Shown in pieces: positions 19,649-31,274 of a stretch of 64,000 bases of DNA; position 1 is the stretch's first letter; the number at the start of each line of letters is the position of its first letter. The position numbers and the translations under genes were made by a program. Source of the stretch: Methylobrevis albus (lineage in GTDB: Bacteria > Pseudomonadota > Alphaproteobacteria > Rhizobiales > Pleomorphomonadaceae); NCBI RefSeq assembly GCF_015904235.1, contig NZ_JADZLT010000054.1:98461-162460 (forward strand), read 5' to 3'. The notes under the pieces are model-generated. The model was not told the DNA's origin. It ran no database searches and was given only the letters and a program-made list of their open reading frames with translations.

Positions 19649-20848
19649 GTGAGCGGCAGCGAGACATTCGACGTCGTCATCGTCGGCGGGGCCGTCACCG
19701 GCTCGTCGATCGCCTGCCATCTCGGCATGGACCCGGCGTTCCGCGGCCGCATCCTCGTGATCGAGAAGGACGCGTCCTACGCGAACTGCGCCAGCGCCCG
19801 CTCGGCCGCTTCGATCCGGCAGCAGTTCTCGACCGCGGCCAACATCGCCATCTCGCTCTACGGCATCGAATTCCTGCGCGAGATCGGCGCTCGGCTGGAG
19901 GTCGCCGGCGACCGGCCGGAGATCGACCTCGTCGAGGGCGGTTATCTCTTCCTCGCCACCCCGGCCGGGCGAACGGTGCTCGAGGAAAACCACGCGCTGC
20001 AGACGCGGCTCGGCGCCGACATCGCCTTCCTCGAGCCCGATGACCTCCGCCGCGAGTTCCCCTGGCTCATGACCGACGACCTCGCCGCCGGCTGCTTCGG
20101 CCGCACCGGCGAGGGCTGGTTCGACGGCTACGGCCTGATGCGCGCCTTCCGGGCGAAGGCCCGCGCCCTCGGCGCCGAGTACCGCGCCGCCAAGGTAGCA
20201 TCGATCGCGGTCGAGGCCGGCCGGGCGATCGGCGTCGTGCTGGCGGACGGCACCGCGATCTCCGCCGGCACGGTCGTCGTCGCCGCCGGCATCGCCTCCG
20301 GCCGCCTCGCCGCCAGCGCCGGCATCGAGCTGCCGATCTCGCCGCGGAAGCGGATGATCTTCCCGTTCGACTGCGCCGACGTCATCGCGCCGCGCTGCCC
20401 GCTGCTGGTCGACCCGACCGGCGCCTACGTCCGTGCCGAGGGCAAGGGGTTCATCTGCGGCGCCGGCCCGGCGGAGGATGCCGATCCGGAGAACGACCCG
20501 GACGATCCCGACTTCGAGGTCGAGCACGATTTCTTCGAGGAAACGCTCTGGCCGATCCTCGCCGCCCGCGTCCCCGCCTTCGAGCGCCTGCGCCTCGGCC
20601 GCCCCTGGGCCGGCCACTACGACATGAACCTCTTCGACCACAACGCCCTGCTCGGCCCTTGGCCAGGCCTGGAGAACCTCCACTTCGCCTGCGGTTTCAG
20701 CGGCCACGGCCTGCAGCAGTCGCCGGCGGTCGGAAGGGGCATTGCGGAACTGGTCGTGCACGGAGCGTTCCGGACGCTCGACCTCGCGGACCTCGCGACG
20801 GCACGGCTGGTCGAGGGGCGAAGGGTGGCCGAGCGGAATGTGGTGTGA
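19649..20848 (+). CDS. FAD-dependent oxidoreductase (DAO superfamily)
   Basis: The 399-residue protein opens with a dinucleotide-binding fold FDVVIVGGAVTGSSIACHLG (residues about 6-25) and the DAO-type segment SARSAASIRQQFSTAANI. The C-terminal FAD part has FACGFSGHGLQQSPAVGRGIAEL. It is close in layout to FOXRED1-like and glycine/sarcosine-oxidase-like flavoproteins that oxidise secondary or primary amines. Its position after the ALDH7 gene suggests oxidation of pipecolate (or a related imino/amino acid) to the aldehyde's cyclic precursor, a role analogous to AmaA; this is inference. Start GTG 19649 has AGGAG 6 bases upstream. It converges with vapC, leaving only 10 bp. Confidence 0.85.
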   Translation: MSGSETFDVVIVGGAVTGSSIACHLGMDPAFRGRILVIEKDASYANCASARSAASIRQQFSTAANIAISLYGIEFLREIGARLEVAGDRPEIDLVEGGYLFLATPAGRTVLEENHALQTRLGADIAFLEPDDLRREFPWLMTDDLAAGCFGRTGEGWFDGYGLMRAFRAKARALGAEYRAAKVASIAVEAGRAIGVVLADGTAISAGTVVVAAGIASGRLAASAGIELPISPRKRMIFPFDCADVIAPRCPLLVDPTGAYVRAEGKGFICGAGPAEDADPENDPDDPDFEVEHDFFEETLWPILAARVPAFERLRLGRPWAGHYDMNLFDHNALLGPWPGLENLHFACGFSGHGLQQSPAVGRGIAELVVHGAFRTLDLADLATARLVEGRRVAERNVV

Positions 20849-20858
20849 GGTGGCGAGT

Positions 20859-21281
20859 TCAGTCCGCCCGCCACGGATCGACGATGTCGATGCCGCAGCC
20901 GACGAAATCCCGCACGTTGCGTGTCGCAAGGACCGCGGACTGGCTGCGCGCGACGGCCGCGATCTGGGCGTCGATCTGACTGATCGGCAGGCCGGTCGCG
21001 CGCCGTGTGGAAACGATATCCGCAAAGTGTTCGGCTGCCGCCGTATCGAACGGCAGCACGCGTCCGGAGAACTCGATCTCGAACGTCTTCCGCGCCGCCG
21101 CCATGAGGTCGACCCGGCGCCGGCCCTCCGGCAGGATGGCGAGCCCGTAGAGAACTTCGGCTTGGGTCATGGCCGTAGTGAAAAGCACGGCCGTATCCTG
21201 ACGTGAGATCCAGTCCAGCACGGCAGGCGCAGGCGCTCCGCGCATCAACTCCGACAGAACGTTCGTGTCACAGATGATCAC
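20859..21281 (-). CDS. vapC: VapC-type PIN-domain toxin ribonuclease
   Basis: This 140-residue PIN domain carries the acidic active-site set: Asp5 (MIICDTNVLSEL), Glu42 (MTQAEVLYG), Asp104 (SQIDAQIAAV) and Asp125 (TRNVRDF). The motif GLPISQIDAQIAA is typical of VapC/FitB toxins that cleave RNA (often initiator tRNA) when freed from antitoxin. Its ATG overlaps the vapB stop by 4 bases (ATGA), the normal toxin-antitoxin coupling. It converges with the oxidoreductase gene. Confidence 0.93.
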   Translation of the reverse strand: MIICDTNVLSELMRGAPAPAVLDWISRQDTAVLFTTAMTQAEVLYGLAILPEGRRRVDLMAAARKTFEIEFSGRVLPFDTAAAEHFADIVSTRRATGLPISQIDAQIAAVARSQSAVLATRNVRDFVGCGIDIVDPWRAD

Positions 21282-21523
21282 GACCAGTCGCCGGGATCAC
21301 GCACCGGTTCGCGCAGGGGCATGGCGAGATCGATTCCGCCGAGGGCTGCGAACCGCGCGTGAATGGATCGCCCGATGTCGACGGGCGCCGGGGCATCCCC
21401 CGCCAGCGCCTGGCGCAGGATGCTGAGGGCTTCGTCTTCAACAGACCGGCCCTTGGCTGCCGCCCGCTCGCGCAGCCGCTGCGCCAGTTGCTTGTCGATA
21501 TCTTCGATCACGATCGAGGCCAT
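21278..21523 (-). CDS. vapB: VapB/FitA-type ribbon-helix-helix antitoxin
   Basis: The 81-residue protein begins MASIVIEDIDKQLAQRLRERAAAKGRSVEDEALSIL-like (ribbon-helix-helix DNA-binding part, residues 1-45). A C-terminal tail would wrap the toxin. The start at 21523 has GGGAGG 8 bases upstream; an ATG 6 codons earlier is the alternative. It should bind its own promoter and repress the vapBC operon. Only 64 bp separate it from the tolB stop, on the same strand, so the operon may also be read from tolB. Confidence 0.9.
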   Translation of the reverse strand: MASIVIEDIDKQLAQRLRERAAAKGRSVEDEALSILRQALAGDAPAPVDIGRSIHARFAALGGIDLAMPLREPVRDPGDWS

Positions 21524-21587
21524 CACGCTTGCCTCCCGCAAGTGCCGGCCATGCTAGGCGCGGCGCTCGCGGGCGGCAAGTCGCACC

Positions 21588-22955
21588 TCAGTTCAGCGTC
21601 GGCGACCACGCCGGGTCCGACGCGAACGACGGGGTCGGGATCTTCTGCTCGTTGCGGCCGGTGAGGTCGACCGACCAGAGCTGCGGGCCGGAGCCGGTGT
21701 CGCGGAAGAACATGATCACGCGGCCGTTCGGCGCCCAGGTCGGGCCCTCGTTGTGATAGCCCTCGGTGAGGATGCGCTCGCCGGAACCGTCGGGGCGCAT
21801 CACGCCGATCGAGAAGCGGCCGCCGGCCTGCTTCGTAAAGGCGATCAGGTCGCCGCGCGGCGACCAGACCGGCGTCGAGTAGCGGCCCTGGCCGAAGGAG
21901 ATGCGCGTCGCGCCGCCGCCGCCCGCGCCCATCACGTAGATCTGCTGGTTGCCGCCGCGGTCGGACTCGAACACGATCTGCGAGCCGTCCGGCGAGAACG
22001 ACGGGCCGGTGTCGATCGCCGGCGTATCGGTGAGGCGGGTGGTGGCGCGGGTCGCGATGTCCATCGCGTAGATGTTGGCGTTGCCGCCCTGCTCGAGGCT
22101 CATCACCACGCGGCGGCCGTCCGGAGAGAAGCGCGGGCTGAAGGTCATGCCGGGGAAGTTGCCCACCACCTGGCGCTGGCCGGTGCCGAGGTTGAGCAGG
22201 TAGACGCGCGGGTCGCTCTGCCCGAACGACATGTAGGTGATGTCCTGGGTCGAGGGCGAGAAGCGCGGCGTGATGACGAGGTCCTCGCCGCGGGTGAGAT
22301 AGCGCACGTTGGCGCCGTCCTGGTCCATGATCGCGAGGCGCTTGACGCGGCGGTTCTTCGGGCCGGTCTCGTCGACGAAGACGATGCGGGTGTCGAAGTA
22401 GCCCTTCTCGCCGGTGAGGCGCTCATAGATCGCGTCGGCGATGATGTGCGCGACCCGGCGCCAGTTCTCCGGCGTCGTGAAGAACTGCTGCCCGGTGAGC
22501 TGCTGGCCGGCGAAGACGTCCCAGAGCCGGAAGTCGGCCTGCAGCCGGCCGTCGCCCGCGCGGGTGATCGCGCCGGTGACGAGGGCCTGCGCGTTGATCA
22601 CGCGCCAGTTCTGGAAGTTCGGCAGGGCGTTCGGGTCGACGTTGCGCTCGACGAACGAAGCCTGGTCCAGCGTGTTGAACAGGCCCGACCGCTTCAGGTC
22701 GGCGGCGATGACACCGGCGATCTGCGCGCCGAGCTGCGCTTCCGCACCGGAGCCGGCAAAGTTCGGGATCGCGATCGGCAGCGGCTCGAAATTGCCGCCG
22801 CTGATGTCGATGGTGATCTCGGCGCGGGCCGGCACCATCAGGGCGGCGAAGGCCACGACGGCGACGGCCACCGCGACGGCGCGGGCGAACAGGCGGCTCG
22901 CGGGGGAGCGCGCGAAGCGGCGGGCGTTCGTTGTGGCGGCGATCAGGGTGCGCAT
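21588..22955 (-). CDS. tolB: Tol-Pal system periplasmic protein TolB
   Basis: About 455 residues. The signal peptide region [25 protein letters not shown] is followed by [21 protein letters not shown], then the N-terminal domain that contacts TolA. A six-bladed beta-propeller comes next, with repeated blade motifs such as [47 protein letters not shown] and [14 protein letters not shown]; the propeller binds Pal. Two ATGs (22955 and 22979) and a longer frame are possible. 22955 gives the tidiest signal peptide; neither has a strong ribosome-binding site. It follows tolA by about 147 bp. Confidence 0.95.
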   Translation of the reverse strand: MRTLIAATTNARRFARSPASRLFARAVAVAVAVVAFAALMVPARAEITIDISGGNFEPLPIAIPNFAGSGAEAQLGAQIAGVIAADLKRSGLFNTLDQASFVERNVDPNALPNFQNWRVINAQALVTGAITRAGDGRLQADFRLWDVFAGQQLTGQQFFTTPENWRRVAHIIADAIYERLTGEKGYFDTRIVFVDETGPKNRRVKRLAIMDQDGANVRYLTRGEDLVITPRFSPSTQDITYMSFGQSDPRVYLLNLGTGQRQVVGNFPGMTFSPRFSPDGRRVVMSLEQGGNANIYAMDIATRATTRLTDTPAIDTGPSFSPDGSQIVFESDRGGNQQIYVMGAGGGGATRISFGQGRYSTPVWSPRGDLIAFTKQAGGRFSIGVMRPDGSGERILTEGYHNEGPTWAPNGRVIMFFRDTGSGPQLWSVDLTGRNEQKIPTPSFASDPAWSPTLN

Positions 22956-23102
22956 GGCTGGCTTGTTCTCTCTGCTCATCGTCCGGGTATTCGTCGTCCG
23001 GCTGGTCGTCACGTCGGCGCTCTCGTCGTCACCGCTCCGCACACACACCGGAAACCGTTCATTTCTGTGGCCGCGGCGCACGCCGCCGGCCGATGCCGCG
23101 GG

Positions 23103-24272
23103 TCAATAGCTCGGCGGCGGCGAGAAGTTGATGTTGACGACGCTCCAGCTGTCGAACTTCTCCGGCGGCAGGAAGTCGTAGGGCGCGCAGCGGCGCACCG
23201 CGCGCAGCGCCGCCTCGGCGACGATCTGGCCATAGGGCCCGCCCGGCACACTCATCGCGACCGGCGTGCCCGACAGCGTGCCGTCGATGTTCAGCACCAT
23301 CCGGATCGGCACGCTCACCGTCTCGCCGGCAGCCCCGATCGGCGGGTTCCAGCATTCGTAGATGCGGGCGCGCAACGCATCGATCTCGCTCGCGGTCATC
23401 GCCCCGGCGCCGCGTCCCGTCGCGGTGCCGAGCGAGGCCGGCCGGTCCGAGGCGCGCGCGCCGCCGCCCGACGGGTCGACCTTGTTGAGAAGGTTGGCGA
23501 TCTCGTTCGGATCGAAGCTGCTGGTCGACTCCGGCGCGCCCTGGCTGGACGTCCGCGGCCGGGTCTCGGCCGGGGTGCGGGTCGGCTGTGACGGCTCGGC
23601 GGAAGCGGTCTCGACGGGGCGCGGCGGCGCCGGCTTCGAGCGCGGCTTCACCGGCGGCGCCGGGCGGGTTTCTTCCACCGGCGTCGCGGCCGGCGTCGCC
23701 GGCTGCGGCGGGGCGGGCGGCGCGGGAGCGGGTTCCGGCTCCGCCTGCGGCGCCGGCGGCTCGGGCTCGGGCTCCGGCGGCGGCGGGGCGAGCTCGGCGA
23801 GCTCCGCGCGCGGCGGCGGCAGTTCTTCGATCGCCGGCGCCGGCGGGGTCGGCCGCGGCGGCGCGGGAGCGGGGGTCGGCGGCGGGGGCGGCGGGGCGGC
23901 GACCTCCGGCTCCGGCTCGGGCTCGGGCGGTGCCAAGGTCGGGGGCGGCGGAGGCGGCGGCGGTGCGGCTTCGGGAACCGCGGCGGTCTCGCTCGCGGTC
24001 GGGGTCGGCGGCGCTTCCAGATCCTGCGGCGCGTTGCCGATGCGGGTGGAATCCGGGCGCGGCAGCAGCGGGGTGGCCTCGCCCTGGCTCTGCGTGTCGC
24101 CTTCCGGCGCCGTGCGGCTGCCTTCGCTGATGTTGGTCACGTCGGTGATGATGTCGACGGGCAGCGCCTCGATCTGCTCCACGGCGAACGGTTCCGCGCC
24201 GGGAAGGCTGACAAGCCCCCAGAGCAGGATCGCGACATGTGCCAGGGCAGATGTGGTGACGCCGACGCGCAT
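23103..24272 (-). CDS. tolA: Tol-Pal protein TolA / TonB C-terminal domain protein
   Basis: The 389-residue protein spans the periplasm between TolQR and TolB/Pal. One N-terminal membrane anchor (VTTSALAHVAILLWGLVSL, residues about 5-23) carries the SHxxLxxxxxxS-like pattern. A long middle domain (about 60-260) follows, dominated by Pro, Glu and Ala (PPPPPPPTLAPP, EPEPEPE). The C-terminal domain (about 285-389) contains ARIYECWNPP and VPIRMVLNIDGTL. The Pro-rich middle differs from the helical Ala/Lys domain of E. coli TolA and is more TonB-like. tolR ends 17 bp before. Confidence 0.92.
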   Translation of the reverse strand: MRVGVTTSALAHVAILLWGLVSLPGAEPFAVEQIEALPVDIITDVTNISEGSRTAPEGDTQSQGEATPLLPRPDSTRIGNAPQDLEAPPTPTASETAAVPEAAPPPPPPPPTLAPPEPEPEPEVAAPPPPPPTPAPAPPRPTPPAPAIEELPPPRAELAELAPPPPEPEPEPPAPQAEPEPAPAPPAPPQPATPAATPVEETRPAPPVKPRSKPAPPRPVETASAEPSQPTRTPAETRPRTSSQGAPESTSSFDPNEIANLLNKVDPSGGGARASDRPASLGTATGRGAGAMTASEIDALRARIYECWNPPIGAAGETVSVPIRMVLNIDGTLSGTPVAMSVPGGPYGQIVAEAALRAVRRCAPYDFLPPEKFDSWSVVNINFSPPPSY

Positions 24273-24289
24273 GGTTTACGGGCCGCCCG

Positions 24290-24745
24290 TTACGGGCCGC
24301 CCTGTTCCTCCGTTGTGACGAGGCCGATCTTCTTGAAGCCGGCGGCCGAGATCCGCGCCATGATCTGCATGACGGTGCCGTAGTCGGCATCGCGGTCGCC
24401 ACGCACGTAGATGCGGTCCTCGACGCCGTTCTCGGCGATCGCCTGCAGCCGGGTCACCACCTCGTCGGCGACGATTTCCTGGTCCTGCAGGAACACCTTG
24501 CCGTCGCGGTCGACCGAGATGTTGATCGGGTCGGTCTGGCCTTCCATCGGCCGCGCCGAGGTTTCCGGCAGGTCGATCGGCACGCCCACGGTCAGCAGCG
24601 GCGCCGCGACCATGAACACGATCAGCAGCACCAGCATGACGTCGACGAACGGCGTGACGTTGATCTCGCTCATCGGCGCGCGCCGACCACGCCGACCGCG
24701 CCGCCCGCGTCCGCCTCCACCCGCCGATCCGACGCCCATGCCCAT
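24290..24745 (-). CDS. tolR: Tol-Pal protein TolR (ExbD family)
   Basis: A 151-residue single-pass inner-membrane protein. After a Gly/Arg-rich N-terminus comes [20 protein letters not shown], the ExbD-type membrane segment with conserved Asp35 for proton passage through the TolQ pore. The periplasmic domain (about 60-151) includes [26 protein letters not shown] is 7 bases before ATG 24745. Only 3 bp separate it from the tolQ stop, so the two are translated together. Confidence 0.96.
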   Translation of the reverse strand: MGMGVGSAGGGGRGRRGRRGRRAPMSEINVTPFVDVMLVLLIVFMVAAPLLTVGVPIDLPETSARPMEGQTDPINISVDRDGKVFLQDQEIVADEVVTRLQAIAENGVEDRIYVRGDRDADYGTVMQIMARISAAGFKKIGLVTTEEQGGP

Positions 24746-24748
24746 GGT

Positions 24749-25648
<900 letters not shown>

Positions 25649-25972
25649 CGATCGGCTGACCTCGTGCGCGGACCGGGCGATGCCGGGCCGCTGGTGGTAT
25701 GGGCATGCGGCGCGCCGCGGCTCGTTTCCGAGGCCGCGAAGACGCACCGGCGCGGTACTCCGCTGTCTGAAGGGGTCGTGCCTGGTCCGAACGTTCGGCC
25801 GGCCGCGCGGGCGCCGCAACGCGGCTGCTGTCACCCGCACCGGCTTCCTGCCGGGAGAATTTGTCGAAACAAGGACTTCTTCAGACTTGTGGCGGCAGTC
25901 CGTTCATAAAGCCTTAGGGTTAACGGAACCTTATGCGTGCGCTGCAGCAGAAGTGGCCGTCGCCGCGAAATC
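25649..25972. promoter_or_regulatory. ybgC-tolQ intergenic region, probable tolQ promoter
   Basis: A 324-bp gap in which 25855-25935 is distinctly A/T-rich (TTTGTCGAAACAAGGACTTC, then TAAAGCCTTAGGGTTAACGG). The tolQ operon therefore probably has its own promoter rather than depending on ybgC. On the minus strand CTTAAC/TTATGA-like boxes can be drawn there, but I would not assign them. No gene is supported. Confidence 0.45.
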
Positions 25973-26446
25973 CTAGCCGGCGGGGCCGAGCAGTGCGGCG
26001 ATCGCGTCCGGCACCTTGCGCGGGCGGAAATCCGCCCCGATCGCCACCACCAGCACCTCCGCGCGGGCGAGCAGCACCGGTTCCGCCTCCGCCGCATCCC
26101 CCGCGGCGCCGGAAAGGCGAAGCAAGGACTGGTCCAGCGTGATCCGTGGCCCGGAGATCGCCAGCGTGCGCGTGTCCACGGCGAGCAGGTCGTCGAGCCG
26201 GCCGGGACGCAGGTAGTCGATCGTCATGCGGCGGACGACGAAGATCAGCCGTTCCGCCTCGGGCGCGGCGGCGAGCACCGACTGGTCGATGCCGAGCGCC
26301 CGGAGCAGCTCCGTCCGGCCGCGCTCGAAGAACTTCAGGTGGCTCGCATGGTAGACGACGCCGCCGGCGTCGGTGTCCTCGTAGTAGACGCGCAGCAGAT
26401 GGCGGTGCACGGCGGAATGGGGCGGGCTGACGAGGGGGGCGCTCAT
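25973..26446 (-). CDS. ybgC: Tol-Pal-associated acyl-CoA thioesterase YbgC
   Basis: A 157-residue hotdog-fold thioesterase with the 4-hydroxybenzoyl-CoA-thioesterase signature YYEDTDAGGVVYHASHLKFFERGRTE-like (residues 21-46), whose Asp is catalytic. It hydrolyses short acyl-CoAs or acyl-ACPs in E. coli and is nearly always the first gene of the tol-pal cluster, as here. The ATG at 26446 is the start that gives the family length; upstream codons do not look coding. The C-terminus ends near LLGPAG. Confidence 0.93.
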   Translation of the reverse strand: MSAPLVSPPHSAVHRHLLRVYYEDTDAGGVVYHASHLKFFERGRTELLRALGIDQSVLAAAPEAERLIFVVRRMTIDYLRPGRLDDLLAVDTRTLAISGPRITLDQSLLRLSGAAGDAAEAEPVLLARAEVLVVAIGADFRPRKVPDAIAALLGPAG

Positions 26447-26670
26447 GCACAGGCTGGTAGCCGTCCCGCGGCGCGGCCGCAAGCCTCCGGCGCCCGCGGT
26501 GCCGACGACGCCCCGGCAAGGTCTCGCCCGCCACGACCGGGACGCTGCTTGGTTAAGATAAACGCAATCCCGGCCTGCAACAGTGCCCGCACCGGCCAGA
26601 ACGACGGCCACACGTTCCGTCAGACCGATTCTTCCCACCAAGAACAGTTGTCCCCGGAGATACAGGCAGC

Positions 26671-28350
26671 ATGCGCCTCTCGATCAAGGCCCTCCTCAGC
26701 GGGCTGTTCGGCCTGATGATCCTCATCACCACCGGGCTCGGCCTGTTCACCATCTCCGCCCTCTCGACGATCGAGACCGGCGCCGGAATCGTGATCGGCA
26801 AGAGCCTGCCGAGCGTGGAACTGCTCGGCCAGATCGACACGGCGATCAGCGACATGCGCATCAACCAGCGTCGCTATGCCGGCAGCAACGATGCGGCGGT
26901 GCGCGCCGAGGCACTGAAGACCAACGAAGACTTCGCCGCGTCGATCGCGGCGGAACTCGCCAAGTACCGCCTGATGATTTCCAGCCCCGCCGAGCAGGAG
27001 ATCATCGACCGGTTCGACGCCGCCTGGGCGAGCTTCCTGGCGCTCTGGCCGGACGTGACCGACATGGTCGAGTCCGGGATGATCCTCGCCGCCGCGACCG
27101 TCATCGACGGCGACATGAAGCAGGCTTTCGACACGGCCGGCGGCATCCTCGACGAGGCGATCGCCCTCAACGGCGCCGTCGCGACCGAAAGCGGCCAGGC
27201 CGTCGTCGCCAGCATCTCGTCGGCGGCCAGCTCCGCCTATGTCGCCCTCGCCATCTCGGTCGTGGTCGGCATCGGCGCCATGGTGCTGACCTTCGTCCGC
27301 GTGGTGCGGCCGCTGACCGGCATGACCTCCTACATGGGCGACCTCGCCGGCGGCGACACCTCGCGCGAGGTGCCCGAGCGGCACCGCCGCGACGAGATCG
27401 GCGCCATCGCCGGCGCCGTCGCCGTGTTCCGCGACAACATGATCCGCGCCGCCGCGCTCGAAGCCGAGACGGCGCAGGCCCGGCTCGACGCCGAGGCGCA
27501 GCGCAAGGCCGGCATGCGCCAGATGGCCGACCGCTTCGAGGCGGCGGTCGGCGGCATCGTCGACATGGTGTCGTCGGCCGCGACCGAAATGCAGGCGACC
27601 GCGCAGCAGCTGACCGGCTCGGCCCAGGCGACCAGCGTGCAGGCGAGCTCCGTCTCGGCCGCCGCCGAGGAGGCCGGCACCAATGTGGCGACGGTGGCGA
27701 GTTCCGCCGAGGAACTCGGCGCTTCCGTCGCCGAGATCAGCCGCCAGGTCGGTCGCTCGTCGGCCCAGGCCCTCACCGCGGTGGCGGAGGCGGAAACGAC
27801 CGCCGGCATCGTCAAGGAACTGACGGAAGCCGCCGGCCGCATCACCGGCATCGTCGACATGATCTCGAACATCGCCGCCCAGACCAACCTCCTCGCCCTC
27901 AACGCCACCATCGAGGCGGCGCGCGCGGGCGAGGCCGGCCGCGGCTTTGCCGTGGTCGCCCAGGAAGTGAAGGCGCTCGCCGAGCAGACCGCCAAGGCGA
28001 CCGCCGAGATCGGCCAGCAGATCGGCGGCATCCAGGCGACGACCGAACGCTCGGTGCAGGCGATCGACGGCATCTCCGGCACGATCAGCGACATCGCCGA
28101 ATCGGCCGCCGCCATCGCCTCCGCCGTCGAGCAGCAGGGCGCGGCGACCCGCGAGATCGTGCAGGCGGTGAGCCAGGCGTCGATGGGCACCGGCGAAGTC
28201 ACCGCCAACATCACCGGCGTCGCCCGGGCGGCCGAGGAAACCGGCGCCGGCGCGTCGCAGGTGCTGTCCGCCTCGTCGGAACTCGCCCGCCAGTCCGAAA
28301 CGCTGCGGCGCGAGGTGCAGAGCTTCCTCGCCACCGTGCGCGCCGCCTGA
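26671..28350 (+). CDS. Methyl-accepting chemotaxis protein
   Basis: A 559-residue chemoreceptor. The first membrane segment is residues about 7-30. A periplasmic helical sensor (about 31-185) resembles the four-helix-bundle class, and a second membrane segment follows at about 187-208. A HAMP linker (about 209-262, with [16 protein letters not shown]) leads to the cytoplasmic signalling domain (about 300-545). The hairpin tip is well conserved: [46 protein letters not shown]-type sequence binds CheA/CheW. The ligand is unknown. No other che genes are in the window, so it is an orphan receptor. GGAG lies 11 bases before the ATG. A probable terminator follows at 28381. Confidence 0.95.
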   Translation: MRLSIKALLSGLFGLMILITTGLGLFTISALSTIETGAGIVIGKSLPSVELLGQIDTAISDMRINQRRYAGSNDAAVRAEALKTNEDFAASIAAELAKYRLMISSPAEQEIIDRFDAAWASFLALWPDVTDMVESGMILAAATVIDGDMKQAFDTAGGILDEAIALNGAVATESGQAVVASISSAASSAYVALAISVVVGIGAMVLTFVRVVRPLTGMTSYMGDLAGGDTSREVPERHRRDEIGAIAGAVAVFRDNMIRAAALEAETAQARLDAEAQRKAGMRQMADRFEAAVGGIVDMVSSAATEMQATAQQLTGSAQATSVQASSVSAAAEEAGTNVATVASSAEELGASVAEISRQVGRSSAQALTAVAEAETTAGIVKELTEAAGRITGIVDMISNIAAQTNLLALNATIEAARAGEAGRGFAVVAQEVKALAEQTAKATAEIGQQIGGIQATTERSVQAIDGISGTISDIAESAAAIASAVEQQGAATREIVQAVSQASMGTGEVTANITGVARAAEETGAGASQVLSASSELARQSETLRREVQSFLATVRAA

Positions 28351-28380
28351 GCAGGCGGACGGGACAGCATCGTCGACGCG

Positions 28381-28402
28381 GCCGCCGGGGCGATCCGGCG
28401 GC
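28381..28402 (+). terminator. Possible terminator after the chemoreceptor gene
   Basis: Stem GCCGCCGG/CCGGCGGC (28381-28388 and 28395-28402) with a 6-base loop is followed by CGTTTCCG. It lies 31 bp after the receptor stop, between convergent genes (ruvB ends at 28444). The T tract is short. Confidence 0.55.
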
Positions 28403-28443
28403 CGTTTCCGTTCCGGGCTCCGGGTCTTCCCAAAAGGCGAAAG

Positions 28444-29585
<1,142 letters not shown>

Positions 29586-29589
<4 letters not shown>

Positions 29590-30293
29590 GCCGGCGCCCG
29601 GGCCGGCGGCTCGCCCTCGAACGGCATCGCCGCGGACGACGCGGCGGGAGCCGGCCGGGGCGCCGACACAGGGCTCGGCGCCGGCGCCGGCACCGGGGCG
29701 GCCTGCTGCGGCGTCACATGCCCCGTCGTCGGTCCCGTCGTCGGCCCCGTCACCGGCCCCGCGGCCGGCGCATCGGTGAGCACGGGCTCGACGTGCTTGT
29801 GCTTCTTGTGATGGCGCTTGTGGCGCGGCCGCTCGCTGACCCACCAGAGGAACGGCAGCGACAGCAGGATCGAGGTCACCAGCGTCGCGCCGAGGATGGC
29901 GCCGACGAGCGCGGCCAGCGGCGTGATCTTGTCGGCCGGCGCCATCTCGCCGCCGAGCCACAGGAAGGCGGCGAACGGCCCGCCGACCAGCACGACGAAC
30001 CAGATCGCCGCCTTGAAGCAGGCGCCGACGAAGCGGCCGACGCTGTGGACGTGCTCGGAGATCAGCATCGCGGTCATCGCGAGGAAGAGATTGGCGACCG
30101 CCGCGGCGCCCGCCGCGATCACGAAGGGCGACGGCGTGCCCTCGCCGGTCGGGATCAGGCTCGGCAGCTGCTCCGGCGTCATGCCGGTCGACAGCGGCCC
30201 GAGCGCGATGATCGCCACCGCCAGCGCCTGCCACAGCGCCAGCCAGACGAGGAAGAACAGGATGACCATCAGGCCGCGAAACAAGCCGTACAT
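29586..30293 (-). CDS. Unknown four-helix membrane protein between ruvA and ruvB
   Basis: The 235-residue product has about four hydrophobic segments in the first 150 residues (8-32, 58-79, 91-112, 120-148). A strongly basic patch follows ([17 protein letters not shown]), then a low-complexity Pro/Ala/Thr tail (about 172-235) that includes a [13 protein letters not shown] run. GGGGAG lies 8 bases before ATG 30293, and the stop overlaps the ruvB start by 4 bases (ATGA), so it is translated with ruvB. I do not recognise the family. Its composition and codon use resemble its neighbours. No enzymatic motif is visible; the charged patch could contact nucleic acid or lipid head groups. Confidence 0.8.
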
Positions 30294-30513
30294 CGCGCCA
30301 ACTCCCCGAAACGCCAGTCGGTCCGGCCGCGCGCACGATCGTCACGCCACCGGACCCCGCCGCGATGCTGCGCTGCATCCGGCCCCGATCGCGCCTTGAT
30401 AGCAGATCGTCCCCGGCCATGTCGCGCCGCACGCGCCGCCGCCGACGCATGACGGCAACGCGCCGTCCTCATGTGGTTTTTCCGCCCGGTCCCGTCCGCG
30501 GCGCGGCGCCGGA

Positions 30514-31131
30514 TCAGCGCGCGAGTTCCTTGAGGCCGAGCCGGATCAGCGTTTCCGTCGTTGCCCCCTCCCCGGCCGAACGCCCCGCCGCGGCGACCGC
30601 TGCCGCCGCCTGCAGCTGCGCGTAGCCGAGGTTGACCAGCGCCGACACCGCATCGCCCGCCGGGCCGCGCGAGCGCGGCTCGGCCGCGTCCTGCGCCAGC
30701 CGCAACGCCGCCGGGTCGGCGTCCGAAAAGCCCGGCGCCTTGTCCTTCAGCTCGATCGCGATGCGCTCGGCGACGCGCTTGCCGACGCCCGGTGCCCGCG
30801 CGATCGCGGTGAGATCCTTCAGCGCGATCGCGGTGGCGAGTTCGCCCGGCGCCAGCACGCCGAGCACGGCGAGCGCCACCTTGGCGCCGACGCCCTGCAC
30901 CGTCATCAGCAGCCGGAACCACTCGCGCTCGGCCTCGGTGGCAAAGCCGTAGAGCCGGATCATGTCCTCGCGGACATAGGTCTCGATCCACAGCACGGCC
31001 GCCTCACCCGCTCGCGGCAGGCGCTGCAGCGTCCGCCCCGAGCAATGCGCGACATAGCCGACGCCGCCGACGTCGATCACGATGTGGTCGTCGCCGAAGG
31101 AATCGACGAGGCCCTTCAGTTTGCCGATCAT
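30514..31131 (-). CDS. ruvA: Holliday junction-binding protein RuvA
   Basis: The 205-residue tetrameric protein binds four-way junctions and loads RuvB. The N-terminal OB domain starts [26 protein letters not shown]. Two helix-hairpin-helix motifs follow ([41 protein letters not shown], about residues 75-130). The flexible linker and small C-terminal RuvB-binding domain (about 155-205) include [13 protein letters not shown]. The ribosome-binding site is weak. ruvC lies 143 bp upstream, and an unknown membrane gene follows 220 bp downstream, before ruvB. Confidence 0.96.
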   Translation of the reverse strand: MIGKLKGLVDSFGDDHIVIDVGGVGYVAHCSGRTLQRLPRAGEAAVLWIETYVREDMIRLYGFATEAEREWFRLLMTVQGVGAKVALAVLGVLAPGELATAIALKDLTAIARAPGVGKRVAERIAIELKDKAPGFSDADPAALRLAQDAAEPRSRGPAGDAVSALVNLGYAQLQAAAAVAAAGRSAGEGATTETLIRLGLKELAR

Positions 31132-31274
31132 GCCGCGCCGCTCATCGCTTGCCCGCCCGCAGCGTTTCGTCCGGACGCGTCCGCCCGCAACGGATGCTCC
31201 GGCAGCCCGATCGCCGCTGCCGCGACACCCGACCCGGACGATAGCGCATCAGGAGAACAAGTCAAGAACATCGA

